This document shows positions 49,228 to 60,341 of a stretch of 64,000 nt of DNA, in pieces. This DNA is from Chamaecrista fasciculata (lineage: Eukaryota; Streptophyta; Magnoliopsida; Fabales; Fabaceae). Positions within the stretch are counted from its first letter, which is position 1. The number at the start of each line of letters is the position of its first letter. A program made the translations under genes and the position numbers. The notes beneath the pieces are model-generated. The model was not told the origin of the DNA. It did no database searches and saw only the letters and a list, made by a program, of their open reading frames with translations. The stretch lies in the NCBI GenBank assembly GCA_003254925.1, contig QANZ01056315.1, positions 1-64,000 of the forward strand, read 5' to 3'.

Positions 49228-49455
49228 CAAACCTACGTTACGAGCAATAGTATCTCGAATTACTACTGGAAAAATATATAAAAGATCGTTGGGCCATGTG
49301 GGTTCTATGCAATAATTATGACTCATTCCTTTAGCTAATTTAGCTCTTAATACAGGATCATTCAAGTCGGGTTTTTTTGCTATTGAGATAAGTGAATTAT
49401 TATAGACCCGTCCTCTAAAAGAACCGGACATGATACTTTTTCATCATCCGGCTCA
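49228..49455 (-). pseudogene. petD: Nuclear copy of chloroplast petD (intron end plus start of exon 2)
   Basis: On the minus strand the frame contains [18 protein letters not shown], then [11 protein letters not shown] and NVGL. This is the start of exon 2 of petD, the cytochrome b6-f subunit IV gene. Just upstream lies GAGCCGGATGATG, a short stem and TCATGTCCGGTTC, which fits domain V of the petD group II intron. About 150 bp of exon and 75 bp of intron are present. The copy stops at GLV and has several amino-acid changes, so it is an old, non-functional plastid insertion. A copy through the mitochondrial genome is also possible. Confidence 0.88.
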
Positions 49456-49905
49456 AACACAAATCAAATGAATCGAATGGATCTAGCTAAAAACCAGAGA
49501 TTCCGGACAAATACAAGGTCCAAGCCCAAATAAAATTATATCTAATATAATGGGCGAAGTATTTACCCAAGTTCATTTTGGTGCTCAAGTTATGTGATTA
49601 TTTTGGTCCTCAAACTAATTTTTATTTTGTTTTAATCCTTAAATTATTTTTTGTTTCATTTTGATCCTCAAATTATGGGATTAATTTCATTTTGATACCA
49701 AAGTGACCTTAAATAATTAAATTCAACTTAACATGAAAAAAAAATCACAAAAATGTCAAATTGCATTTCTAAAACAAAAAATCTCAATTTCCATTTTCCC
49801 ATCATCAATCCAGTGCACTGTGATGGGATGAAAAAGAGAGAATATATGGTTCTTGCTTCTTCAACCTCACTCCCTCTCTTCAATTCCACCATGAAAATCA
49901 AGCTT
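49456..49905. other. Spacer with TTTTGGTCCTCAAA repeats
   Basis: 49575-49700 has several TTTTGGTCCTCAAA-like units, half of a palindromic MITE of the kind seen at 28659. The remainder, up to the AAA-ATPase fragment, is AT-rich with a CT-rich run near 49855-49890. No gene is recognised. Confidence 0.4.
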
Positions 49906-50337
49906 TAGTTTATGAGTTCGAGTGATTCTTCTGTACAGCCCAAAATACATGCTTCTTCGTGTGGTATTTATTTTGCTCTTGTTTATTGTTGGAGTAATTT
50001 TGTTCAAAATTGAATTCATATACACTGTGAAGAAACTATGGAAAAGCGTTAAAGATTATTTTCATGTTTACCAGTTCTTCAAAGTTCCAGAGCAAAACAA
50101 CATCGTTTTGTGCCTGGACCACAAACAAACAAACGGCTACAATTTTATCGGCATCAAAGAAAACGAGATTTGATGTTGTTCATGAGCGGTGGCCAGTGGA
50201 GATATATTCCGTTCATGCATCCATCGACCTTCGGTACCATCGTGATGGAATCAGATTTGAAGAACAAGATCAAATCTGACCCAGAATCGTTCCTCAAATC
50301 TAAGTTGACGGTCGAAATTGATCGATGGGATGAATAA
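49906..50337 (+). pseudogene. Fragment of an AAA-ATPase gene (At2g46620/BCS1-like)
   Basis: The first frame (from 49949) has a membrane segment and LFKIEFIYTVKKLWKSVKDY, then FHVYQFFKVPE and NNIVLCLDH. This resembles the N-terminal anchor and AAA-associated region of plant BCS1-type AAA-ATPases. A second frame (to 50337) has WRYIPFMHPSTFGTIVMES, then DLKNKIKSDPESFLKSK, the stretch just before the Walker A loop. The two are in different frames with the region between them shortened, and the ATPase core is absent. It is a gene fragment without introns between the parts. The match to the Arabidopsis gene is from memory. Confidence 0.75.
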
Positions 50338-50374
50338 GGCTTAGCAACTAACTTATTTTGCGTAGTACCGCGTA

Positions 50375-50535
50375 CCACTTTTTTTTTCTTTTTGTCAAGA
50401 AGATGAAACTTCATTCATGCAAAAAATGACGCAAGGCCATACAACAGGGAGACCAAACAAGTTATAGATCTAACAATATAAACTTAGCCTTACACCCCAC
50501 AGAGTACAATACATTAGTACCGGGTACAACTCGAG
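50375..50535 (-). mobile_element. Possible LINE 3' tail
   Basis: A T-run (50379-50395) followed by GAAACTTCATTCATGCAAAA and GCAAGGCCATACAA is the pattern of a short, 5'-truncated plant LINE in reverse, similar in style to the tail at 32750. No coding sequence remains. Tentative. Confidence 0.4.
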
Positions 50536-50601
50536 TAGTTATTAAACTACACAATTAATTTGGATAATTAGTGGATAGGTCTCATATTTAGGCCCAGATC
50601 T

Positions 50602-51492
50602 TATTTTATTTATATAATATAAAAAATTAAAAAAAAAAGGATTTTAATCACCCAAAAAAAATAATTTCGCATATGGGTGCCACGTGGCACCCGCTTATTT
50701 TAAAATTGGGACGGTCAGACATCATATGACATCAAATCGCAGACTGAGTTGCGATTTGCTCAGTGCTCAACGATTTCTGACAGTCTCGGGATCCTTAACT
50801 TATTTATCCGAACTCCGTTTTGTTTAAATTTTATATCAAAATTTTTATTTTTTTCGTGCTCTACACAATGGTATAACTTTCGGATTAAAAAAGTGTGTTT
50901 TCAGACTCCGAAAGTTATACCATTCTGTAGAGAACGAAAAAATAAAAATTTTGATATAAAATTTGTACAAAACGGAGTTCGGATGAATAAGTTATGGATA
51001 TGCAAAGTTTTAAAACCGGGCGTGTCATAACTTATTCATCCAAACTCCGTTTTGTACAAATTTTATATCAAAATTTTTATTTTTTCATGATCTACACAAT
51101 AGTATAACTTTCAGAGTCTGAAAACACACTTTTTTAATCCGAAAGTTATACCATTGTGTAGAGCACGATAATTTTCGTATTCAAAAATTGTGTTCTCAGA
51201 CTCTGAAAGTTAGACCATTGTGTAGAGCACGAAAAAATAAAAATTTTGATATAAAATTTATACAAAACCGAGTTCGGATGAATAAGTTATGGATCTTCAA
51301 AGTTTTAAAACTGATTTCTGAGCAAATCGCTGCGATTTGCTCAGACTGATCGTAGCTCAGTCTGCGATTTCTTTATTTTTTTAAAAAAAAATTGAAAATA
51401 AACGGGTGCCACATGGCACCCATATGCGAAATTATTTTTTTTTGGGTGATTAAAATCTTTTTTTTTTTAATTTTTTGTATTATATAAATAAA
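50602..51492. mobile_element. Foldback element with stacked inverted repeats
   Basis: Outer arms of about 110 bp (50602-50715 and 51385-51492) are inverted copies and include GGGTGCCACRTGGCACCC, itself a palindrome. Next inside are CAAATCGC/GCGATTTG-type inverted words. The centre holds alternating plus and minus copies of one unit of about 130-150 bp with CTCCGTTTTGTAC, ATATCAAAATTTTTAT and TATAACTTTC blocks. No coding capacity. Target duplication not resolved in AT-rich flanks. Confidence 0.75.
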
Positions 51493-51611
51493 AAAATCGG
51501 GGAGAGGAGGGACATGATTTTATTTTTTTAATATTTATTTTAGTGTATTATATTTAAAATAATTTTTTTATACTATAATTTTAAATGATCGACTAGTAGA
51601 AAATTCCTCAG

Positions 51612-53760
51612 ACATATATAATAGTATGGGTATATTACAATTAAATATATATAATAAGTGATGTCATGAAAAATTTAATCTACCTTGATAACCACTTTGG
51701 ATCCTCTATAGTATTAGGAGTGTAGTGCTGAGAAAGAAAAATATAAGGTAGAGAGAGAAAAATATTAGTAGGACTCACTTTCTCTCTCCACATGGGAAGT
51801 GGATTCTCTCCCTTGGGAATTCTCTCCTTTTCTCTCCCTTAAGTGACATTTGAACCGTAGAGAGAGAAAAATGTTAGTAGGACTCACTTTCTCTCTCCAC
51901 ATGGGAAGTGGATTCTCTCCCTTGGGAATTCTCTCCTTTTCTCTCCCTTAAGTGACATTTGAACCGTTGCTTTACATCTAATGGTTTCAAATAAAGCCAC
52001 GTCACCTTTTTTAGATAAAAAGCATTGTTTTGATGGTTTACTCTTCTTTTTTCTAATCGTCCCTGGATTACTTTTTCCTCAACCTTCTTCTCCTCTACTT
52101 TGTCTGCATCATCTCCTTTGATTTTCTTTCATTCTTCTTCCATTACTACTTTCTCTTCATTCTTCCAAAAAAAAAAAAAAAGAAAATCTTCATCTCTCCA
52201 TTTTGGCCTGGGTTAACAAAACGGTGTGTTTTGCTCAATGAATGATATGGCATGATATAAGAACATTGGATGAAATTGATGGTTAAGACTTACTTAAAGA
52301 GAGAGAATATTAGAGGGAGAGGATCCACTTCCCTCTACTTCTTCCTTTCCCTCTCAACTTTACTACTACACTTATAGTACACTATAAAAGATTCAAATTG
52401 CCTTAATAACTTGTATATATTATGATAATTGTGAATATGGATCGGACTATATATATCATGAATATTTATTTGTGTCACCGATCATGTAGACTTCTCAAGA
52501 GCTCAACGGTGATGATGAACCTCGTTTATTTGGGCATTGGACTGTAAGTATATATTTAATTAATTAGTGTGTGAAATTTATTTATGATTTTTTTTTTGAA
52601 TTTTCAATAGTATGAGATATAATGTTTTTTTTGTTTATTTGAACTTTTATTATTAGAACGATGGGTTTAGAAAAGGTTGCTATAATCATTTATGCCAAGG
52701 GTTTGTGCAACTCGACAGAACAGTGCACCCTGGGTCTCTACTTACCCCTGATGAACAAATATATTCAAAAAAGGTTTCGTTTGTTCGTATATTTCAGGTA
52801 ATGAATAAACTAATACAGAATTGTTCAAATATTCACATTGGTCCTAAGAGTATAAGGTAGATTTCAAATTGTTCCTATATATTTTAATAGTAATTCACTT
52901 TTTGGTCCCAAACTATTAAATATAATCATATCTATCTTATTTCAAATTCTAATGCCGCGAATCCAAAATCACTACATGTTACTTTTGACGAATTCTTTTT
53001 TTTATTTAGATGAGACCATTAGCAAATGAGGTCAAATTGAATCCTAAAAATAGATAGTTTATTTGTGGGTGAACGAGTAAAATTGATTATATCACTCTCG
53101 TTTCACGTCTAAAAATGCAACAAGTTTGAAATTGTATGTTATTGTTGATTTACCTAGTTAATTAGGACAGTTGACAAATAAAGTAAAATCGCGCTCTTTA
53201 GGAGGTATTGGAATCGAAAGTGAACAATTCTAGAAACATGTGGGAGACTAATTTAAAACAAACAAAATATTTAAAACCAATTTGAAGTTGATTATCTCAT
53301 ATTTTCAGGACCAATATGAGTATGTAAGCTTCCATTTTCATCCTCAAACTTTATATCAATTGTCAATTTCGTCCCTAATATAATAATATTATGCAGATGG
53401 GTCCAAATAAGCCTTGGCGGCTGATCATTAAAGACTATAAAAGTAGGGTATTGGCCAAGTGAGTTGTTCCCATACATGAGAAATGGTGCGAACCATGTGG
53501 GTGGAGGAGGAGCCACCAGAAAAAGTGGAGAAACATGGCCTCCAATGGGGAATGGCATTAAGCCTACGCTTTCCGTTGAATCTTCCTTCTTCTATGATTT
53601 TCGTTGGTTTGCTGCCCAAGAAGTTCCTCATTTTCCCGAGGACAAGTATATTGATGAGATTGTTGATTTTCCTAATTGCTATGGCTTGTTTAATCTCAAG
53701 AGAGAAGAATACCGTTATATCTTTGCTTATGGAGGTCCCGGAGGAAATTCTTGCAACTAA
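51612..53760 (+). pseudogene. Neprosin pseudogene, copy F (exons 5-7 only)
   Basis: Intron 4 sequence begins near 51612. Exon 5 is 52490-52543, exon 6 52657-52797 and exon 7 about 53397-53760. Exons 5 and 6 are open. Exon 7 opens MGPNKPWRLIIKDYKS and shifts frame before the VGYWPSELFPY motif, so the product would end early. Its stop is also displaced by one codon (SCN instead of a final C). Exons 1-4 are absent and only a promoter remnant survives at 49081. Splice sites of the remaining introns are intact. The HVGGGG motif matches the living copies. Confidence 0.88.
51693..52400. mobile_element. MITE in intron 4 of dead copy F
   Basis: 708 bp with inverted ends of about 45 bp (CACTTTGGATCCTCTATAG and the inverse of CAATTTGAATCTTTTATAG). 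Flanks CCTTGATAAC (51683-51692) and CCTTAATAAC (52401-52410) look like a decayed 9-10-bp duplication, as in MULEs, and match the uninterrupted intron of the other genes. The left half holds a tandem duplication of about 107 bp (51752-51966) rich in CTCTC. No coding capacity. Confidence 0.75.
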
Positions 53761-53767
53761 TTAAGTC

Positions 53768-54078
53768 GGCCCAGTTCATTTGCGCTTTGATTATAATCTG
53801 CTTTGATTATAATCGTAATAAGCATGTTCGTTTAAGTTTTTTTTCTGATCAAATTATAATCATGATTTTTTAATAATCAAACACACTCAATTACACTTAT
53901 ACCCCTATATATATAGCTATAATTACTTATACTCTATCACATTCAATCACCCTCACAAGGGTAAAATAGTCATTTAATCTGAATATTGGGCTATGGTGTA
54001 AATACTTATTGTTTGTCTTGGGCTAAAATGTTATTTTGCCCAAATTATTTAGGGATCAAATTGTTATTTTAGCCACTC

Positions 54079-54109
<31 letters not shown>

Positions 54110-55635
54110 CCCTCTCGTCTCTCTCTCTCATGACTTCCATGAATTAAACCCACAAACAAATCGAGCTTCTTCTTCGTGAACTCAAACCCAACATCGTTTT
54201 CTTTGATTTCCGAGAGAGAACGAGTGAGAGAAGAGAGGAAACGATGGCGGTGAAGGTGAAGAAGACGACGACGAATCGCTTGAATCCGACGGTGGCGACA
54301 TTGGCGAATCTGATAAATCTGGACTCGAAGCCATATATCACAATACGATTACGAATTAGAAACTTCTCCGATCGATCAATTTGATGGTCAATTACAGATC
54401 TGGAGAATCCTGACCCTCGCTCGAATAATAGTCCTATATATGTTTTAAACAAATTGAATCCAAACATATATATACATTTATATATATATATATGTAGGGA
54501 CGGCAACGGATAGGATATCCGAAAATTTTTCACTATCCGTATCCGTATCCGTTCATTCTTTTCAATATCCGTATCCTATCCTATCCGATATCCGGTATCC
54601 GACAGATATCCTAAATATCCAAAATATCCGAAAATAATGGATATAGGATAGGATATCCTAATTAAAAAATCGGATATATCCAATATCCGATACCCAATAT
54701 CCGTTAATTAAAATAAATTAATTAAAAATATAATAAAAAATGTATAAAATATAATAAAATATTTATATTATAGGGTATCGGATACCGGATACCCTAACTA
54801 TCCGTTCATTTCGGACGGATATCGGATAGTTGGTTTTTTATTTTTCAATACCCGTACCCTATCCGATATCCGGTATCCGACGGATACCGGATATTTTTTA
54901 CGGATGGATTCGGACGGATATCCTAAATGCGGATCCAAATTGCCATCCCTATATATAAGTATAGACAAAATGTAAGATGGAAGAATGTGGAAGGATATAG
55001 ATGAAGGAAGAGAAAGAAGAATTGGAGAGTGTTATAATTAATTTTGGAAAAAGAGAGACGAGAGAGAACAAGTGAGAGAAGAGAGAAGCCAAACATTACG
55101 CTAAATTGAAGGTTTTTTCCGGATCCGATGTTTTTTTATCTTCTCTCATCTTGTGCGAAATGGTGGACCATTTTTTTCGATGGTTCACCGTATGTCAAGG
55201 CCTAATCCGAAAAAATACTACACTTTAGTCCTTTTGGTCCACCATTTCGTAAGCAAAAATAAGTTCGGTGGACCAAACAAAATAATCACTCCAGAGTTGC
55301 ACATGATTATAATCTTATTTTCACGTTTTCCAAGGCAACCAGTGACATAATTTGATTATTTTTTAAGTAACAATCACATCCAAACACACTTTGATTATAA
55401 TCAAATCACACCTTACTTTTTCCAACGTTTTCTTCCATTTCTACCCCTATACAATTTATCAATTTCCTTACCCTTCTATCTACCAACCACAATCATTAAA
55501 TACCCATTTCAATAATTTCACACCAAATAATCAACTTTCATCCAAACACCAATACACAAATAATCAACTTTGATTATAATCATATTCTGATTATAATTAA
55601 AGCAAATTTTATTATAAGCGCAAACAAACGGAGCC
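53768..55635. mobile_element. Non-autonomous PIF/Harbinger-type element
   Basis: Ends GGCCCAGTTCATTTGCGCTT and the inverse of GGCTCCGTTTGTTTGCGCTT. Both ends carry several GATTATAATC palindromes. Its arms match the element at 2552-9306 almost throughout, and share subterminal wording with the autonomous element at 57676. The inside has a CT microsatellite (54077-54130), a stretch (54150-54410) with a 129-codon minus-strand frame of unknown origin, and a nested MITE (54495-54951). It sits 7 bp after the stop of copy F. No transposase. Confidence 0.78.
54495..54951. mobile_element. hAT-like MITE rich in GGATATCCG
   Basis: Ends TAGGGACGGCAACGG and the inverse of TAGGGATGGCAATTTGG. The body is dominated by GGATATCCG-type palindromes and GGATACCGGATACC words on both strands. 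Eight-base flanks TATATATG and TATATAAG are similar, consistent with a decayed hAT duplication in a TA repeat. It is nested in the Harbinger-type element. Confidence 0.7.
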
Positions 55636-56568
55636 ATATGTATCCATATCTATATACTTCACTAATTTATTATAATTTCTTCAAGATATGATCGATGGAG
55701 ATTTTATTTTTAGATGGGTTCGGGCAAATTATTTGGATTTTAGAAAATGTAATCTGAAATTTAATAAATAAAAATAGTATACCCAAAGTGTCATTTTAAT
55801 CTCTTATCTTTGGAGTAGGTTACATTGCATTAATCTAACCCTTTATCTTTCTTTTTTCCTTTTGTTGCGAATTTGGTTCTTCAAAGTTTTCCAAAAGTTT
55901 TAACATTTGATTCCAATGATTGAATGTGGTCGTTTTCATCTCATTTTATGTTCGAATATGATTAATCTCAAGTTACATATTGCTTTTATAACGCATCGTT
56001 TCTTTGTTCAGTTGGAGCTTTCAAGAAATAATAAGGTCAAATTTAGCTCCAAAAGTGAGTCGTTTATTTTATAGTCAAACGTGTAAAGTTAGTTATATTT
56101 CTCTGTTTCAAGTTTGATTGTGATGAATTCAGGGCTACGAGTTACTCTTAACAAGTCCTTAATTGGTCTAATTGGAACTGTTATCAAATGAGATCAAAAT
56201 AGGCTCAAAAGTGGTTCTGGCCCCCAAAAAATGAAAAAACAAATTATGAAAAAAATACTTTCAAGCCCAATTTGACCTTGTTTGTTAAAAATGATCCCAA
56301 CTGGACATAAAAATGATTTGCCAAGAGTAACTCATAGCTCCTAATTCGTCGCAATTGAACATTAAATGAAATATATATGATCAATTCCGCTTATTTAATA
56401 ATTGAACAAGCGATCCACTTTTAAAACTCAATTAAATCTTATTTGCTAACAACTCCAATTAAACAAAGAGAATCCAGATAGCAAGTACTCCCCTACTAAA
56501 TATACGAAATAAAATTATTTATTAGGGCAAGAAAACATCAAGTAATTTTTAATAGTGTTGGACTAAAT
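55636..56568 (+). other. 3' flank of dead copy F
   Basis: Matches the shared 3' flank of the neprosin genes (GATGGAGATTTTATTTTTAG, GTAAAGTTAG repeat, then AGGGCAAGAAAACATCAAG as after A and D). This is the last neprosin-array sequence in the window. Confidence 0.5.
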
Positions 56569-57675
56569 TTTGATTAATGAGTTTTTAATTAATTAAATTA
56601 ATTATTTCTTAATTAAATGTGATTAAGTTTTTGATAATGTCAAATATTTATTTAACAATCCAAAGTCTGAAAGTTGACTCCTAAAAGTTTTCAGATATAA
56701 TATAGAATGATAAGTTAGACTACGAGTCTAGGTTTTCAATAGGTCCCTGAGTTAGTTAGAAATCGCTTTTAATTGGAGTTAGTAATTGGGAATTTGGGGT
56801 CATATAGAATATAGGAATAAAGTATGGCTTGTGGTAAAAGTTTGAGAGCAAATAGAGTTTAAAACTTTTATCTGACATTATATTTTAGCACTACGATAGA
56901 ATACCTTCGAGTAAGAATTGAAATATGTTAGAGATATAATTCTCAAAAACAAATTTCAAATTTAGAATCTGCACTTCAAAACGAAGCTAGCGATATAAAT
57001 TTTGTCTATAAATTCTATTTCTAAAATTTTATGTATTTAGGGACTAATTTGAAAATATTTGAACGTTTTTGGATATTTTTGTGATTTTAACCTTAAAGGC
57101 TCTGCATCAGAATTCATTTTCTCCCCCCTTGACTTTTTAAAATTAAAAAAACGACCCCACTCACATCTAAACCCACGCACGACATTCTCCTTCCTCATTT
57201 TCTCTTCCTCTTCGTTTCACACTCCCTCCTATTCTCACTCACAACAGCCGCTGTCCACCACTTTCACCACCGCCGGCGGCCACCTCCGCCCGACCAGAAG
57301 CCGCCGCCGACCATCATCCAGCTACCACTGCAACTCCTCCTCTTCTCATCTTCTCTAGGTGACGTTTTTGCCCTCTTCTCGTCTATTTTGGTCCCATTTT
57401 CTGTGGCCTTCGTTTTCTGCTGCATAATCCTTGATTGCTATTTGTCCACTTTTGATATTCTTACAACTCTAGAATCATGCCATAGTCAATTAGAGGCTCA
57501 ACCTCTTGTTCTTGAACTTCATGAACCTAGGGTTCACTTGAAATTTTAATTTTTGTCAAATCTTTCATATTTCTTTGATTCAATGTTTTTACTAGAACAA
57601 ATTGGTGATTTTAATGAATGTTTGTCATTGGATTGAAGTTTGGTGGCACTTTCATGAATTTAAAGACCCGATTAA
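56569..57675 (+). mobile_element. Probable LTR fragment, interrupted by the Harbinger element
   Basis: Starts TGTTGGACTAAATTTTG at the point where neprosin-flank homology ends. The wording of the stretch (GGGACTAATTTGAAAATA, a CT-rich and CCGCCG-rich section at 57180-57330, then TTTGTCACTTTTG-like text) fits a long plant gypsy-type LTR. No coding domain is seen; the open frame at 57059-57358 falls in the low-complexity part. The other end would lie beyond the Harbinger insertion. Low certainty. Confidence 0.4.
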
Positions 57676-59290
57676 GGGTCAGTTCGTTTGCGTTTTTTAT
57701 AAAATTTGTTTTAATTATAATCGTAGTGTGATTATAATCAAAGTTGATTATTTTTGTAGTGGTGTTTGGATGATTGTTGATTATTTGGTGTGAAATTATT
57801 AAAATGGGTATATAATGATTGTGGTAGGTGGATAAAAAGTAAGGAAATTGATGAATTGTATAGGGGTATAAATGGAAGAAAAAGTTGGAAAAAGTAAGGT
57901 GTGATTTTATTATAATCAAAATGTGTTTGGATATGATTGTTGGTTGAAAAAAAATCAAATATGTTACTGTTTGCCTTGAAAAACGTGAAAACTTGATTAT
58001 TTTCATGTGCAAGTGGGGGGTGATTATTTGATTTGGCGCACCGAATGAATTTTGGCCTATGTAATGGTGCACCAAAAGGACTAAAATGTACAATTTGTGC
58101 CCGACATTTGGTGCACTAGCGAAGAAAATGGTGCACTGTTTCGCAGCAGATGAGAGAGAAAGGAAAAGCGCAACAGACCCGAAATTTTCCTTCATTTTCT
58201 CCTAAAGCGTACGGTGGAAGCATGCAATGTAGTAATTTCCAACGGTAAACAAAAAATGCACAAATTGTAAATTTAATCCCCCATTCTCTCTATCTCCACG
58301 CAGCGCATCTCTCTCTTTGGCAGCAGAAATCGTGAATCCCCCATTCTCTCTCAAAGCAGCAAGCATCGCGTCAGTGATCACCCCAACTTCCCAACTTCCT
58401 CCCTCCTGTTGCCTTCAGACGTCACCGGTAGCCGCCGCCAGAAGCAGCAGTTGCTGCGGATCAACTGGGTGAAGTGCACATCGCGTCAGATCATCGTTCA
58501 TCCACTCTGTTGAAGGTTGGTTCTCCCTCATCTCCATGTATATTTTTTTTGTTATTGGTTCGATTTAAGACCAATTAATTTCACTCCTTAATTATCATGT
58601 TCTTCATCTTGATCATACATAATTGGTCGAACCAAGTGAGATAAGTATTTGTGTTCTTCGTTCTTTTGATATGGTGATTTCATTGAACACACTGGAATAT
58701 AGGAGATGTGAGGCATGTCATAGGAGATGTGATGTTCTTTACTGACCAATTTTGTATTAATTGACCAATTTCATGAGATTTTAGAGGAATGTCATAGGAG
58801 ATGTCATGTTCTTTAACCTTAGAATGAAATTATTACAGGAGTTGTAGAGGAGGTGTATTATATGTATCTTCATATGCATGGTAGAGTTGGAATATATAGG
58901 GTGTAAATATGCATCTTGATGTGTGTGTAGTAAGTAATGCCGGCGATTTATTTCTCCTTCATAGGGTGTGAATATGCATATTCAATGAACTCATATAGTG
59001 GACTTGGAATATATAGGGTGTGAATATGCATCTTCATTTCTTATTGTTTTTTCACAAAATAAATAGTTCATAGTATCATGTTTGCTTACCTATACAATTG
59101 ACCTAGAAAATTCCCTTCTGTCCACTTACTGGTTTTAGATGTTGTCCCAATTTTTTTTCTGATGTTTTATTTCAATTTTTTGTTTGGTATGTTGAAAGTG
59201 TATGCATTATTTTACATATGGACATATGCGTTGTTTCATCACTGAGTTTTGTGTGGCTGTGTGCAATCTGGGGGGGTTTTAGCTTGTCTT

Positions 59291-60341
59291 ATGGCGCCAC
59301 CATACAAGACAAAAGGAAAAGGTGGACAAGCAAATTGGACGGAGTTGATGGACAAGATATTCTTGGAGTTCTGTGTGGAGGAGATGCTAGCTGGCAATCG
59401 ACCCGGCCATTATTTCAATGATAGGGGCCAAAAAAACATTGCGGCAAAGTTCAAGCGGGCAACTTCATTGGACTGGACAGAACCACAGTTCAGGAATAGG
59501 TGGGGCCGATTGAAAAGGGATTGGACAAAATGGAATGGACTTCTTTACAGTACCACTGGCGCTGGCTGGGATCCGATCACGAAGACTATCAGTGCAACCG
59601 ACACTTGGTGGCAAGAAAAAATCGCGGTATTACACCACATGTTACTGCATATGTTTAATTGGTACAACCGGTTTACTTGTTGCATTCAATAGTTTGTTAT
59701 TGTGTTACAGGAAGATCCGTCGATACAAAAGATGCGTTACCAGACTCTACCGTGCAAAGAACTAATGGATCAGTTGTTCAGTGATGTGGTGGCAACTGAA
59801 GAAGATGCATTGTGCCCAAACTCCGGTTTCGTGCCCTCCTTTGCGGGGGACTCAAGCGATAATGACATAGGATTGCCGGAGCAGCCAAGAGAGGTTGACG
59901 GGCTTGATGCAAATTCCAGCAATAATGATGATCAGCCACAGCCCGTTGATGCATGTGGGGGCCCAAGATGGAGTCGGGGTCAGAGTTCTTCGGTGCAATC
60001 CGTACAAGGTGAGGCGAGGAAGAAAGCAATTGCTATGCTACGGAACTTGCTCGAGATGGAGTCGGGGTCGGAGTTCTTCGGCCTCTGTTGTAACGCATTA
60101 ACAGAAAATGTGGTGATGGATTGGTTCATTGACTTGGAGGATAGCCCTGACGGTCAGCTTGCTTTCCTGAAAGCAAAGGTTTGTCAATGTCTTCATCTTA
60201 TCGTTTCAATACATGTACGCAATTTAATTGTTGTTTTTTGTTAATATCAATACCAAAGCGTATTAGTTGCATTTCACTATTAACTCAAACCAAATCGAAC
60301 TCTAATTCATGTGTGTTCTGCAGATCTACGGTAAAAAATAG
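59291..60341 (+). CDS. Harbinger ORF1: Myb/SANT-like DNA-binding protein (273 aa)
   Basis: Exons 59291-59626, 59711-60178 and 60324-60341 (phase 0, GT-AG) give 273 residues. Residues 13-110 form a Myb/SANT-like domain (Myb_DNA-bind_3 type) with tryptophans at 16, 62, 71, 78 and 81. The rest is acidic and Ser/Asn-rich, with a helical region (EARKKAIAMLRNLLEMESGS) near the end. In PIF/Harbinger elements this protein works with the transposase in the nucleus, binding DNA near the transposon ends and helping import. The ATG was chosen because it opens the family's usual N-terminus (MAPPYKTKGKGG). The third exon has only five codons and is the least certain. No break is seen. Confidence 0.8.

Noticed and set aside
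49228-49455. Functional petD gene
   Set aside because: Only the intron end and about 50 codons are present, with several altered residues, embedded in nuclear repeats.
54144-54533. 129-residue minus-strand protein
   Set aside because: Inside a non-autonomous element and running into the nested MITE; no recognised domain.
57059-57358. 99-residue Pro/Ser-rich protein
   Set aside because: Falls in the CT- and CCG-rich part of an LTR-like stretch; no homology recognised.
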